The position numbers and the translations under genes are program-made. Of a DNA stretch of 64,000 nucleotides, positions 26,926-36,415 are shown piece by piece. The DNA is taken from NCBI RefSeq assembly GCF_002847285.1, contig NZ_CP025407.1:3670501-3734500 (forward strand), in the 5' to 3' direction. Each line of letters begins with the position of its first letter. Within the stretch, counting starts at the first letter, position 1. The notes below the pieces were generated by a model, which saw only the letters and a list, made by a program, of their open reading frames with translations, had not been told where the DNA came from and ran no database searches. Source of the DNA: Streptomyces sp. CMB-StM0423 (GTDB taxonomy: Bacteria; Actinomycetota; Actinomycetes; Streptomycetales; Streptomycetaceae).

Positions 26926-27872
26926 CTGGCACCTCCGAAGGTGAGGCGGATGTTGTCGATGAGGCGGGTGGCACCGACCTTGGCGGCGACGGCGAGGATG
27001 GCCTCGTGGGCGGTGCCGTCTTTCTGTGGCGCAGCGGTCCCGCCCTCTGCCATGGCGTCCGTGACGGGGGTGAAGTCCGCGGGGTCCACCAGGGCGGCGT
27101 AGTCCAGCTCCAGCGGGGGCGTCAGCGCCCCCGCGTCGTGCAGCACGGTCTGTGCCGCGGTCAGCGCTTCCCGCGGGGTGCCCGCAGCGCCCGCCGCGGC
27201 GCGCGCCGCGAACAGCGCGCGGGACAGCGCGAGCGCGGTGCTGCGCTCCGGCGCGGAGAGGTACACGTTGCGGCTGGACAGGGCCAGCCCGTCCGGCTCG
27301 CGTACGGTCGGCACGCCGAGGATCCGTACCGGGAAGTTCAGGTCGCGCACCATCCGCGTGATCAGGGCGAGTTGCTGGGCGTCCTTCTGCCCGTACAGCG
27401 CCACGTCCGGCCGCGTGAGATGCAGCAGTTTGGCGACGACGGTCAGCACGCCGTCGAAGTGCCCCGGGCGGAACGCGCCCTCCAGCCGCTCCCCCATCGG
27501 CCCGGCGCTGACGCGCACGTGCGGCTCGCCGCCCGGATAGACCTCGTCGGCGGACGGGGCGTAGACGACGTCCGCGCCCTCCTTGCCCGCGAGGAGGACG
27601 TCGGCGTCGAGGGTGCGGGGGTAGCGGTCCAGGTCCTCGCCGGGGCCGAACTGCAGTGGGTTGACGAAGACGGTGACCACGACCTGCCCGTGCGGGCCGA
27701 CTTCGGCGCGGGCGGCGCGGACGAGGGCGGAGTGGCCCTCATGCAGCGCGCCCATGGTCATCACCACGGCGCGCGCCGGGCGTTCGGGCGCGGCACCGGG
27801 CGCTTCCGGGGGCTCATGCGCCCCCGGCGGCTCCGGCAGATCCGCGGCCTGGTGTACGAGTAGAGCGGTCAT
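26922..27872 (-). CDS. panC: Pantothenate synthetase
   Basis: The 316-residue enzyme condenses pantoate and beta-alanine. The nucleotide-binding MTMGALHEGH motif (near 38-47), the VTVFVNPLQFGPGEDLDRYPR substrate region (in parts), ALYGQKDAQQLALI and the LSSRNVYLS loop are all present. It has a Pro/Glu-rich insert at about 12-33 before the HIGH-type motif. It is downstream of a DUF2520 gene by 12 bp and coupled to nadB by a 4-base overlap. Confidence 0.96.
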   Translation of the reverse strand: MTALLVHQAADLPEPPGAHEPPEAPGAAPERPARAVVMTMGALHEGHSALVRAARAEVGPHGQVVVTVFVNPLQFGPGEDLDRYPRTLDADVLLAGKEGADVVYAPSADEVYPGGEPHVRVSAGPMGERLEGAFRPGHFDGVLTVVAKLLHLTRPDVALYGQKDAQQLALITRMVRDLNFPVRILGVPTVREPDGLALSSRNVYLSAPERSTALALSRALFAARAAAGAAGTPREALTAAQTVLHDAGALTPPLELDYAALVDPADFTPVTDAMAEGGTAAPQKDGTAHEAILAVAAKVGATRLIDNIRLTFGGAR

Positions 27873-27884
27873 CGTCGCCGTCCC

Positions 27885-28793
27885 TCAGCGTCCTCCGTCG
27901 GCGAGGACCCCGAGCAGGTCCTCGGCCAGCTCCGGCTTGAGCAGCCCGCCCGCCAGCGCACGGTCCGCCGTCGCCCGGGCCATCGCGACGTACGCCGGCA
28001 CGGCCTGCGGGGCGTGCACGCGCAGCTCCGCGATGTGCGCCGCCACGGTGCCCGCGTCGCCGCGCGCGACCGGCCCGGTGAGCGCGGCGTCGCCGCTGCG
28101 CAGCGCGTTGTCGAGGGCGGCGCCGAGCAGCGGGCCCAGCATCCGGTCGGGGGCGCCGACGCCTGCCTTGGTCAGCAGCTCCATCGACTGCGCGACCAGC
28201 GTGACGAGGTGGTTGGCGCCGATGGCGAGCGCCGCGTGGTACAGCGGCCTCGCCGCCTCCTCCACCCACTCCGGCTCCCCGCCCATCTCCACGACGAGGG
28301 CCTCCGCCGCCATCCGCAGCGCCCCCGGCGCGGTGACGCCGAAGGAGCAGCCGGCGAGGCGCTGGACGTCGACGGCGGTGCCGGTGAACGTCATCGCGGG
28401 GTGCAGCGCGAGCGGCAGCCCGCCCGCCCGCGTGGCGGGCTCCAGCACCGCGGCCCCGTACCGTCCCGAGGTGTGCACGAGCAGTTGCCCGGGGCGTACG
28501 GCGCCGGTGCTCGCCAGGCCCTCGACGAGACCGGGCAGCACGTCGTCGGGCACGGTGAGCAGCACGAGGTCGGCGCGGGCCAGCACCTCGGCGGGCCCGG
28601 TGACGGGCACGTCGGGCAGCAGCTCGTCGGCCCGCCTGCGGGCGCCGTCGGAGACGGCGTGCACGGCGACGGGGCGGTGGCCCGCGAGCGCGAGCGCGGC
28701 GGCCAGCGGCGGGCCGACCCGGCCGGCGCCGACCACGCCGACGGCGAGCCGGGCAGGCTTCTCCTGCGGCTCGGGGGTGGGGCTGGGGTTCAC
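27885..28793 (-). CDS. Rossmann-fold and DUF2520 dehydrogenase-like protein
   Basis: The 302-residue protein has an N-terminal NAD(P)-binding motif (VGVVGAGRVGPPLAAAL) and a C-terminal helical DUF2520 domain (PLALHPAMTFTG, then YHAALAIGANHLVTLVAQ). The overall architecture resembles ketopantoate reductase and 6-phosphogluconate dehydrogenase. I start it at GTG 28793 because a GGAAGG site sits just upstream; an ATG at 28841 is the alternative. It directly precedes panC, as in other actinobacteria (for example Rv3603c beside panC), so a role in pantoate supply is plausible but unproven. Confidence 0.85.
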   Translation of the reverse strand: MNPSPTPEPQEKPARLAVGVVGAGRVGPPLAAALALAGHRPVAVHAVSDGARRRADELLPDVPVTGPAEVLARADLVLLTVPDDVLPGLVEGLASTGAVRPGQLLVHTSGRYGAAVLEPATRAGGLPLALHPAMTFTGTAVDVQRLAGCSFGVTAPGALRMAAEALVVEMGGEPEWVEEAARPLYHAALAIGANHLVTLVAQSMELLTKAGVGAPDRMLGPLLGAALDNALRSGDAALTGPVARGDAGTVAAHIAELRVHAPQAVPAYVAMARATADRALAGGLLKPELAEDLLGVLADGGR

Positions 28794-29031
28794 GTCGCCT
28801 TCCGTTCCAGTCCGCTTCGGGTACCGGACGTACGGGTTCATGGTACTTGCGGCCGGGGCGGCCGCCGGTGTGTGTCTGAGCACGGTGTACGGGCACGAAT
28901 GCGTCCTACGCGCGTACGCGCTCGGCGGGGCGGCCCGTGACCCTGCGCGCGCGTGCCGCCCCGCACGGATGGGGCGGCCGGTGCGTAAACCCGGTGTGGC
29001 GGGGGTGCTGCTGCGGGCATGATCTGGGCCC

Positions 29032-30291
29032 ATGACGGACGCGGACGACCTCATGACCCGTAGGCGCGCGACGTGGGCGGCGGCCGAGCACACCCTCTCG
29101 GCCTCCCTCCCCACCATCTCCGCACGCCTGGCCCGCCTCGCCACCGCCCGGCCCGGCGGCGTCGACCTCGGCCAGCAGGTCGACGTCTACGCCGGCGGAA
29201 TCGTCGGCGAGCTGGAGGAGCGCACCGCCGAGCTGCTCGGCTGCGAGGACGCGGCGTTCTTCCCCACCGGCACCATGGCGCAGCAGGTCGCGCTGCGCTG
29301 CTGGGCGGAGCGCACCGGCAGCCGCGTCGTCGCCTCGCACCCGCTGGCCCACCTGGAGGTGCACGAGCGGTCGGCGTACGCGGTGGTCACCGGGCTGCGC
29401 ACCGTCCACCCCACGCGCGCCCCCCGGGCCGCGACGGCGGCGGAGGTACGGGCGCTGGGCGAGCCCTTCGGCACGCTGATGGTGGAGCTGCCGATGCGCG
29501 AGCCGGGGTTCGTGCTGCCGGAGTGGGAGGAGCTGGCGGAGGTCGTCGAGGCGGCGCGGGAGCGGGAGGCGGTCGTCCACTTCGACGGCGCCCGGCTGTG
29601 GGAGTGCACGACGCACTTCGGGCGCGGGCTGGCGGAGATCGCTGGGCTCGCGGACAGCGTGTACGTCTCGTTCTACAAGTCGCTGGGCGGGCTGTCCGGC
29701 GCGGCGCTGGCCGGTCCCGCGGAGTTCGTGGAGGAGGCGCGGGCGTGGCGGCACCGGTACGGCGGCCAGGTGTTCCAGCAGTGGCCGGCGGCGCTGACCG
29801 CGCTGGAGGGACTGCAGCGGGAGCTGCCGCGGCTGCCGTCGTACGTGGAGCATGCGCGGGTCGTCGCGGAGGCGCTGCGGGAGGGGTTCGCGGCGGCGGG
29901 GGTGCCCTTCTTCCGCGTGCATCCCGGGGTGCCGCACACGCACCAGTTCCAGGTCTGGCTGCCGTACGGGGCGGAGGCGCTGATGGACGCGGGGACGGCG
30001 CTGGCGGAGGAGACGGGGACGTGCCTGTTCCGGATGTGGACGGAACCGGGCGACCCGCCGGGGCTGTCGGTGACGGAGGTCACGGTGACGGAGCCGGGGC
30101 TGGCGTGGTCGGCAGAGGATGTGGCGCGGGAGGCGGGCGCGCTGGTGGAGCGGGCGCGGCGGGTGGAGGCTGCTGGGACCGCGGGGGCTCCAGAGGCTGC
30201 GGGGGCTGCAGGGGCTGCGGGGACGGAAGGTGCCGGCGCGGAGGCCGCGGCCTCCGGCCCGGAGCCCGCCGGCCCGGAGGTGTCCAACTGA
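29032..30291 (+). CDS. Threonine aldolase / beta-eliminating lyase family PLP enzyme
   Basis: This 419-residue fold-type I PLP enzyme has GGIVGELEERTAELLGCEDAAFFPTGTMAQQ (in parts) at the cofactor end, the PLP-contacting VVHFDGARLWE (D185) and the Schiff-base lysine in YVSFYKSLGG (K216). It probably cleaves threonine or related beta-hydroxy amino acids to glycine and an aldehyde. The last 50 residues are a low-complexity Ala/Gly/Glu tail encoded by short GGGGCTGC-like repeats, unusual for the family. Confidence 0.9.
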   Translation: MTDADDLMTRRRATWAAAEHTLSASLPTISARLARLATARPGGVDLGQQVDVYAGGIVGELEERTAELLGCEDAAFFPTGTMAQQVALRCWAERTGSRVVASHPLAHLEVHERSAYAVVTGLRTVHPTRAPRAATAAEVRALGEPFGTLMVELPMREPGFVLPEWEELAEVVEAAREREAVVHFDGARLWECTTHFGRGLAEIAGLADSVYVSFYKSLGGLSGAALAGPAEFVEEARAWRHRYGGQVFQQWPAALTALEGLQRELPRLPSYVEHARVVAEALREGFAAAGVPFFRVHPGVPHTHQFQVWLPYGAEALMDAGTALAEETGTCLFRMWTEPGDPPGLSVTEVTVTEPGLAWSAEDVAREAGALVERARRVEAAGTAGAPEAAGAAGAAGTEGAGAEAAASGPEPAGPEVSN

Positions 30292-30397
30292 CCGCAAGTG
30301 AATGTGGGCCCGGCGCTCGGGCTCCGTCCAACTGCCCGGCCGTGGATGAGGGCCCGAGGACCCTGGCGCTGTCAGTCCCGTACCCGACCATGGATTC

Positions 30398-31486
30398 ATG
30401 AGCGTCACCCTCGACATCACCGGCCTGGCCGTCGAGCGCATCGGCTTCACGCCCTCCCCGCTCGCCGAGCTGGGCGCCGCGCTGCACGCGCTCGCCGCGC
30501 CCGGGCACCACCCCGGGGCGGCCGAGTGGACGACCGCGACCGCCGCGGCACTCGACCCCGGGCTCGCGGACCGGCTGAGCGAGGGTGAGTTCCTGTGGAG
30601 CGCCGGGCGGGCCGACATCCTGCTGCCCGCCGTGCCGGGAGCGACCCTCGCCGATGAGTTGGACGCGCTCGACCGGATACCGGACGAAAGGTTCGTCACC
30701 GCCGCGTTCGAGATCGTCTGCAACCCGGCGTACCAGTACGGCAGCCCGTCGCCGCTCACCGACCCGGCCACCCGCCGGATCGCCGTCGAGCGGGCGGCCG
30801 CCCGCGGGCCGCGGCAGGCGGCGTTCGTCGAGCGGATGCTCGCCGACCCCGACGGGCTGCGGGTGTGGCTGCGGCGGCTGTTCGAGGACTGCGCGCAGGC
30901 GTTCTTCGACGAGACGTGGGAGCAGGTGCGCCACTCGCTGGCGGCGGACGCCCGGCACAAGACGGACCTGCTGCGGCGCAAGGGCCTGGCCGTGACGCTG
31001 GCGGACGTGTCGAGCGCCCTGCGGCTCGACGAGGGCGAGGACGGCTCGGTCCGGATCGTCGCGGACAAGCTGAGCAGCGGCGGCGCGGTCGCGAGCGAGA
31101 GCGTGACCTTCCTGCCGACGGCGTTCGGCTGGCCGCACGTGCTGGTGGTGTACGCGCCCGGCTGGCAGCCGGTGATCCAGTACCCCATACCCTCGCCGGA
31201 CCTGCCCCGGGCGCCGACGCTGGAGACGCTGCAACTGCGGCTCGAAGCGCTCGCGCACCCGGTGCGGCTCCGGCTGTGCCGCACGATCTCGCGGACGCCG
31301 ACGACGACGGGCGAGCTGGCCGCCGTGCATCAGTTGACGGCGCCGGAGGTCTCCCGGCACCTGGCGGTGCTGAAGAAGGCCGGGCTGGTCGTCACGCGGC
31401 GCCGTGGGCGGTACGTGCAGTACGAGCTGTCGCTGCCGGCGGTCGCCCGCCTGGGCGGGTCGCTGCTGGAGGGCCTGCTGCGCTGA
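30398..31486 (+). CDS. ArsR-type regulator with N-terminal DUF5937 domain
   Basis: The 362-residue protein has a large N-terminal domain of the DUF5937 type (about 1-255; ITGLAVERIGFTPSPLAELGAALHALA at the start) and a C-terminal ArsR-like winged helix (about 270-345: LRLEALAHPVRLRLCRTISR, then LTAPEVSRHLAVLKKAGLV). The N-terminal part may bind an effector. No divergent target is adjacent; the preceding threonine aldolase is on the same strand with a 106-bp gap. What it regulates is unknown. Confidence 0.85.
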   Translation: MSVTLDITGLAVERIGFTPSPLAELGAALHALAAPGHHPGAAEWTTATAAALDPGLADRLSEGEFLWSAGRADILLPAVPGATLADELDALDRIPDERFVTAAFEIVCNPAYQYGSPSPLTDPATRRIAVERAAARGPRQAAFVERMLADPDGLRVWLRRLFEDCAQAFFDETWEQVRHSLAADARHKTDLLRRKGLAVTLADVSSALRLDEGEDGSVRIVADKLSSGGAVASESVTFLPTAFGWPHVLVVYAPGWQPVIQYPIPSPDLPRAPTLETLQLRLEALAHPVRLRLCRTISRTPTTTGELAAVHQLTAPEVSRHLAVLKKAGLVVTRRRGRYVQYELSLPAVARLGGSLLEGLLR

Positions 31487-31702
31487 GTCGCCGCCGCGAC
31501 GCGCACGGTCCGCCGCGCGCCGGACGGCTCCGGGACGCGGGTCCCGGTGCCGGCGAGACCGGCGGTGCCTGCGGCATGCCCGTACGCCCGCGCCCGTCGC
31601 GCCCGTCGCCCTCGTGCCCGTACGCCCGTCAGCCGCCCCGACCCCGCCGGACTCGGACCCGAACCCGGCCCCGGCTCGTCCCGGGCGGCTTCGGTGCGCC
31701 CG

Positions 31703-32377
31703 TCAGCCTCCGGCCCGTACCAGACCCGTCTCGTATGCCAGGACCACCGCCTGCACCCTGTCCCGCAGCTCCAACTTCGTGAGGATCCGCCCCACATGTG
31801 TCTTCACCGTCGCCTCCGACAGCACCAGTTGCGCCGCGATCTCCCCGTTCGACAGCCCCTGCGCGATCAGCAGCAGCACCTCGCGCTCCCGGTCCGTCAG
31901 CCGCTTCAGCTCCGGGTGCGCCCGCTCCCCCGCCGGCGCGGGCATCACGGCCGTGAACCGGTCGATGAGCCGCCGCGTCGTGCTCGGGGCGACGACCGCG
32001 TCGCCGCTGTGCACGGCCCGGATGGCGCTCAGCAGGTCGCCGGGCGGCACGTCCTTGAGCATGAAGCCCGACGCCCCCGCCTGCAGCGCGGAGAAGGCGT
32101 ACTCGTCGAGGTCGAAGGTGGTCAGGATCAGCACCTTCGGCGGCGCCTCCGCCGGCTTGTCCGCGCAGATGCGCCGCGTCGCCCCGACGCCGTCGAGGCG
32201 CGGCATGCGTACGTCCATGAGCACGACGTCCACCTTCGTGACGGCGAGGAGCTGCACCGCCTCGTCACCGTCCCCGGCCTCCGCGACGACGTCCATGTCG
32301 GGCTGGGCCGCCAGCACCATCCGGAAGCCGGTGCGCAGCAGCGCCTGGTCGTCCACGAGCATGACCCGGATCGTCAC
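31703..32377 (-). CDS. NarL/LuxR-type response regulator
   Basis: The 224-residue regulator has a receiver domain with D55 in VVLMDVRMPRLDG and a LuxR helix-turn-helix at about 155-215 (LTDREREVLLLIAQGLSNGEIAAQL in parts). The kinase gene lies 105 bp upstream on the same strand, an unusually wide gap for such a pair. No transporter or stress gene is adjacent, so the target is open. Confidence 0.93.
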   Translation of the reverse strand: MTIRVMLVDDQALLRTGFRMVLAAQPDMDVVAEAGDGDEAVQLLAVTKVDVVLMDVRMPRLDGVGATRRICADKPAEAPPKVLILTTFDLDEYAFSALQAGASGFMLKDVPPGDLLSAIRAVHSGDAVVAPSTTRRLIDRFTAVMPAPAGERAHPELKRLTDREREVLLLIAQGLSNGEIAAQLVLSEATVKTHVGRILTKLELRDRVQAVVLAYETGLVRAGG

Positions 32378-32482
32378 GTGAGTCCCTTCTCTCTCATCGG
32401 GGCGGCGTGGGCCGCCCCGGATTCCCGCCTCTTTACGCGTCCGACGGTAAGCCGCCCGCCGGGCAGTCCGTCGCGCGGCCGG

Positions 32483-33730
32483 TCAGGCGGCCGTCTTCAG
32501 CGGCAGCACCGCACGTACCCGGAAGCCGCCGCCGGGCCGCGGCCCCGCGTCCAGCTCGCCGCCGGTCATCCCCACGCGCTCGCGCATGCCGATGAGCCCG
32601 TGACCCTGGCCGTCGGCGCCGCCCTCCTCGTACAGCTCGGGCAGCGAACCGCGGCCGTCGTCCTCGATCAGCACCTGCAGTTCGCCGTCGGCGTATGTCA
32701 GCCGCACCGCGGCGCCCGCCTCGGGGCCGCCGTGCTTGCGGGTGTTGGTCAGCGCCTCCTGCACGATGCGGTACGCCGCGAGCTCGATGCTGCTCGGCAG
32801 CTCCCGCGGCGAGCCGGCCACCTCGAACGAGACCGTGAGCCCCGCCCCTCGCACCTGCTCGACCAGCTCCGCCAGTTGCTCCACACCGGGCTGCGGCACG
32901 TACTCGCCGCCCGCGCCCGGGTCGCCGGTGCGCAGCACGCCGAGCAGCCGGCGCATCTCCGCCAGCGCCTGCCGGCCGGTGCCGGAGATCGTCGTGAGCG
33001 CCTCCTTGGCCTGCTGCGGCGCGCTGTCCAGCACGTACGCGGCGCCGTCCGCCTGCACGACCATGACGGAGACGTTGTGCGCCACCACGTCGTGCAGCTC
33101 GCGGGCTATCCGCGCGCGCTCCGCCGCGACCGCGATCCGCGACTGCGTCTCCCGCTCCCGCTCCAGACGGGCGGCCCGTTCCTCAAGCTGCGCGTAGTAG
33201 GCGCGGCGGGTGCGCAGCGAGTCGCCGAGCACCCAGGCGAGCAGGAACGGGACGGTCAGGAAGGCGAGGCCGACGGCCTGCTCGAAGACGTTCTCACTGG
33301 CGGCCGGCCACCGCAGTTGGTTGACCACGGGCGCGACGGCGGCGCCGATGAGCGCCAGCCGCGACGCCCAGGGCACGTCGCCTGCGGCGACGGTGAAGAT
33401 GACGACGAGCATGGCGAAGTTCGCCGGGCCGGGACTCGAATCCACCACGACCTGCACGACGCCGAGCGCTCCGGCGACGAGCAGCATGCGCTCGGGATAG
33501 CGGCGGCGCAGGGCGACGACGGCGGCGTAGCCGATGCCGATGACCAGCGCGATCGTCTTCGCGATGTCGCTGAGGGGGGCGTGCGGGTTGTCGTCGGAAT
33601 TGGTCGTGTCCACGGCGATCAGCCAGGCACCGGTCATCAGGACGAGGCAGACAGCCCAGAAGCTGTCGACCAGCGTCGGATGACGGCGGAGGAAATCGTA
33701 GACACGTTGCACGTCACCCAGCGTAGGCAC
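32483..33730 (-). CDS. NarL-type sensor histidine kinase
   Basis: The 415-residue membrane kinase has about five helices (22-175), a HisKA_3 domain with phospho-histidine H213 in RIARELHDVVAHNVSVMVVQ, and a HATPase domain (VQEALTNTRKH, then GLIGMRERVGMTGGEL). It is the partner of the response regulator downstream. The extracellular loop around residues 41-52 (DTTNSDDNPHAP) is short, so it more likely senses the membrane than an external protein. It is divergent from the MidA gene with 43 bp between them. Confidence 0.93.
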   Translation of the reverse strand: MPTLGDVQRVYDFLRRHPTLVDSFWAVCLVLMTGAWLIAVDTTNSDDNPHAPLSDIAKTIALVIGIGYAAVVALRRRYPERMLLVAGALGVVQVVVDSSPGPANFAMLVVIFTVAAGDVPWASRLALIGAAVAPVVNQLRWPAASENVFEQAVGLAFLTVPFLLAWVLGDSLRTRRAYYAQLEERAARLERERETQSRIAVAAERARIARELHDVVAHNVSVMVVQADGAAYVLDSAPQQAKEALTTISGTGRQALAEMRRLLGVLRTGDPGAGGEYVPQPGVEQLAELVEQVRGAGLTVSFEVAGSPRELPSSIELAAYRIVQEALTNTRKHGGPEAGAAVRLTYADGELQVLIEDDGRGSLPELYEEGGADGQGHGLIGMRERVGMTGGELDAGPRPGGGFRVRAVLPLKTAA

Positions 33731-33773
33731 GCGCGCGTAAGCGGGAGTCAGTCCGCGGGGCGATCCCTGGCTG

Positions 33774-35051
33774 ATGCATCTACTCCGCAGGGTGGAGGAT
33801 GCGCTTGTGGAGAACGGTGGGACGGGCGGGTGGGCCGCGGGCGCGAAGCCGGGCGCTCGGCCTGTGGCGGGCTGGGAGGCGGCCTCCGGCGGAGGCTGGG
33901 AGGCGGCCTCGGGCGGGGGCTCGGGTGGTCGGCTGCGCTGGCGGGAGGCGATGCGGCGGGCGCTGTACGGACCGGAGGGCTTCTACCGCCGGGGCGGGCC
34001 CGGCACCGGGGCGGCGGCGCACTTCCGTACCTCGGTGCACGCGTCGCCGCTGTTCGCGGCGGCGGTGGCGGAGCTGGCGCGGCGGGTGGCAATCGCACTG
34101 GGACGGCCGGCGGAGCTGGACGTGGTGGACGTCGGGGCGGGGCGGGGAGAGCTGCTGACGGGGGTGCTGGCGGCGTACGAGGGACCGGGGCGGCTGCGGC
34201 CGTACGCGGTGGAGGTCGGCCCGCGGCCGGGGGGGCTGGACGCGCGGATCACATGGCTGGCGCAGCCGCCGGAGGGGGTGCGGGGGCTGCTGTTCGCCAA
34301 CGAGTGGCTGGACAACGTGCCGGTGGAGGTCGCGGAGACGGACGAGGGGGGTGCGCCGCGGTACGTGGAGGTCGCGGCGGACGGCACGGAGCGGCTGGGC
34401 GCGGAGGTCGGCGGCGCGGACGCGGAGTGGCTGCGCCGCTGGTGGCCGCTGGCGGGTGCGCCGCCGGGCAGCCGTGCGGAGATCGGCGCCCCGCGCGACG
34501 CGGTGTGGTCGGCGGCGGTCACGACGCTGACCGCCGGCTTGGCGCTGACCGCGGACTACGCCCACACCCGGGCCACCCGCCCGCCGTACGGCACGCTGAC
34601 GGCGTTCCGCGACGGCCAGGAGGTGAGGCCGGTCCCGGACGGAAGCTGCGACGTGACGGCGCACGTGGCGCTGGACGCGGTGGCCGCCGGCCTGGTCCGG
34701 AAGGGCGGCACAGGGCAGCCGGAGGACGGCGACGGGCCCGGCGAGCGGCCTACCCGGCACCCCGCAGATCGGCACCCCGCAGAGACGGATGGTGGCTCAC
34801 CCCACGCCCCGCCGTCCCGCGCAGCGCCGGAGCGGGGCAGGCCGCCGTTGCTGATGTCACAGCGGGAGGCGTTGCGGGGACTCGGGCTCGACGGGAGCCG
34901 GCCGCCGCTGGCCCTGGCGTCGACCGACCCGGCCGGCTACCTGCGGCGGCTCGCCACCGCGGGGCAGGCGGCCGAGCTCCTCGACCCCGCGGGGCTCGGG
35001 GGCTTCACGTGGCTGGCCCACCACGTCGGCATCGCCCCGGTCATCCCCTGA
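33774..35051 (+). CDS. MidA-type (NDUFAF7 family) SAM-dependent methyltransferase
   Basis: The 425-residue protein belongs to the MidA/DUF185 family. The family hallmarks are RALYGPEGFYRRGGPGT near residue 62, a class I SAM motif (LDVVDVGAGRGELLTGVL), ANEWLDNVPVEV and LALTADYAHTR. Mitochondrial members dimethylate an arginine on the complex I 49-kDa subunit, the NuoD homologue. A tandem repeat lengthens the N-terminus and a 60-residue hydrophilic insert splits the C-terminal part (about 315-370). The start is uncertain: GTG 33807 has a better GGAGG site. Confidence 0.8.
   Translation: MHLLRRVEDALVENGGTGGWAAGAKPGARPVAGWEAASGGGWEAASGGGSGGRLRWREAMRRALYGPEGFYRRGGPGTGAAAHFRTSVHASPLFAAAVAELARRVAIALGRPAELDVVDVGAGRGELLTGVLAAYEGPGRLRPYAVEVGPRPGGLDARITWLAQPPEGVRGLLFANEWLDNVPVEVAETDEGGAPRYVEVAADGTERLGAEVGGADAEWLRRWWPLAGAPPGSRAEIGAPRDAVWSAAVTTLTAGLALTADYAHTRATRPPYGTLTAFRDGQEVRPVPDGSCDVTAHVALDAVAAGLVRKGGTGQPEDGDGPGERPTRHPADRHPAETDGGSPHAPPSRAAPERGRPPLLMSQREALRGLGLDGSRPPLALASTDPAGYLRRLATAGQAAELLDPAGLGGFTWLAHHVGIAPVIP
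33870..33917 (+). repeat. 24-bp tandem repeat in the MidA gene
   Basis: Two adjacent 24-bp units (33870-33893 and 33894-33917) match at 22 positions and encode GWEAASGG twice. They lie ahead of the conserved domain and look like a slippage product. Confidence 0.8.
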
Positions 35052-35167
35052 CGCCGCGGGCCCTGTACGGGCCGCCCGACGCCGCTCCGCGGCCCCATGC
35101 CCGTACCGTACGGACTGCGAGCCCCGCGATGCCCGTACGCTTACGTCCGCTCCCCCGCCGTCGCGCC

Positions 35168-36331
35168 TCAGAGCTGCGGCAGCGAGTCCAGCTCCACCTC
35201 CGCCCGCGCGACCGCGCGCGCGTCCGCGTCGATCGACCGCCGCAGCGCCTCGTGCAGGCTCGCAGGCGTCAGGACGCCCGCGAAGCGCCCCGTCTCCTCG
35301 TCGTCCACCACCGCGATCCACCCGGCGTCGTACTGCAGCATCGTCGCGAACGCCTTCTTCAGGCTCGCCCCCAGCGGCAGCCAGGCGTCCATCCGCCGCG
35401 CGTAGTCGGACACCGCGCCGCCCTTAGCGATCTCGTCGGCCGCGACCCACCCGTGCAGCTCGCCCTCGCCGTCCAGCACGACCGCCCAGCGCGCGCCCCC
35501 GTCCCGTAGCGCCGCCGCGGCGATGCGGGCGTCGTCGTCGAGCCGGACCACAGGCGGCTGCTCCAGGTCGCCGAGTTCTATCTCGGTCACCGACAGCCGC
35601 TTCAGGCCCCGGTCGGCGCCGACGAAGTCGGCCACGTACGGGGTCGCGGGCGCGCCCAGGACCACAGCAGGCGAGTCGAGCTGCTCGATCTTCCCGTCGC
35701 CGAAGACCGCGATGCGGTCGCCGAGCCGTACCGCCTCCTCGATGTCGTGTGTGACGAAAAGCACGGTCTTCCGCATCCGGGCCTGCAGCTTGAGGAACTC
35801 GTTCTGCAGGTGCTCGCGCACCACCGGGTCCACCGCCCCGAACGGCTCGTCCATCAGCAGCACCGGCGGGTCCGCCGCCAGCGCCCGCGCCACGCCGACG
35901 CGCTGGCGCTGGCCGCCGGAGAGCTGGTCGGGATAGCGGCGGCCGTGCTCGTGCGGGTCGAGGCCGACCAGCTCCAGCAGTTCGGCCGCCCGCTTCCGCC
36001 GCTTGTCCCGCGGCGTGCCCAGCAAATGCGGCACGGTGGCCGTGTTGTCGAGGACGTTCCTGTGCGGGAAAAGGCCGACGTTCTGGATGCAGTAGCCGAT
36101 GTGGCGGCGCAGTTCGACGGGGTCGGTGGCCATGACGTCCTGCCCGTCGACCTCGATACGGCCGCTGGTGGGCTCGATGAGCCGGTTGACCATCTTCAGA
36201 GTGGTGGTTTTGCCGCAGCCGGACGGGCCGACAAGCGTCACCAGCTCGCCCTCGGCGACGTCGAACGACAAGTCGTCCACCGCGGTAATCCCATCGGGGT
36301 ACCGCTTGGTCACGTGCTCGAATCGGATCAT
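35168..36331 (-). CDS. opuCA: Glycine betaine/choline-type ABC transporter ATPase with CBS domains
   Basis: The 387-residue ATPase has Walker A GPSGCGKTT (35-43), signature LSGGQRQRVGVARALA, and Walker B VLLMDEPFGAVDP, with the C-terminal third made of a CBS pair (about 255-375). It energises the OpuC-type osmolyte importer encoded divergently. In Listeria the CBS pair of OpuCA binds cyclic di-AMP and shuts uptake; the same is possible here. Its start is 84 bp from the permease gene on the other strand, so both transcripts can share one control region. Confidence 0.93.
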   Translation of the reverse strand: MIRFEHVTKRYPDGITAVDDLSFDVAEGELVTLVGPSGCGKTTTLKMVNRLIEPTSGRIEVDGQDVMATDPVELRRHIGYCIQNVGLFPHRNVLDNTATVPHLLGTPRDKRRKRAAELLELVGLDPHEHGRRYPDQLSGGQRQRVGVARALAADPPVLLMDEPFGAVDPVVREHLQNEFLKLQARMRKTVLFVTHDIEEAVRLGDRIAVFGDGKIEQLDSPAVVLGAPATPYVADFVGADRGLKRLSVTEIELGDLEQPPVVRLDDDARIAAAALRDGGARWAVVLDGEGELHGWVAADEIAKGGAVSDYARRMDAWLPLGASLKKAFATMLQYDAGWIAVVDDEETGRFAGVLTPASLHEALRRSIDADARAVARAEVELDSLPQL

Positions 36332-36415
36332 GTTTCCTCATTCTGCCCCGCCCTCCCGCTTCCGGTGTCAGTGGCGGGGGGTCTAATAGAGCTGCCTACG
36401 GGAAGGAGCGGTGGC

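Noticed and set aside
30165..30290. GGGGCTGC-like repeats at the end of the threonine aldolase gene as a regulatory repeat
   Set aside because: They stay in frame and encode a low-complexity Ala/Gly/Glu tail, so slippage within the coding region is the simpler reading.
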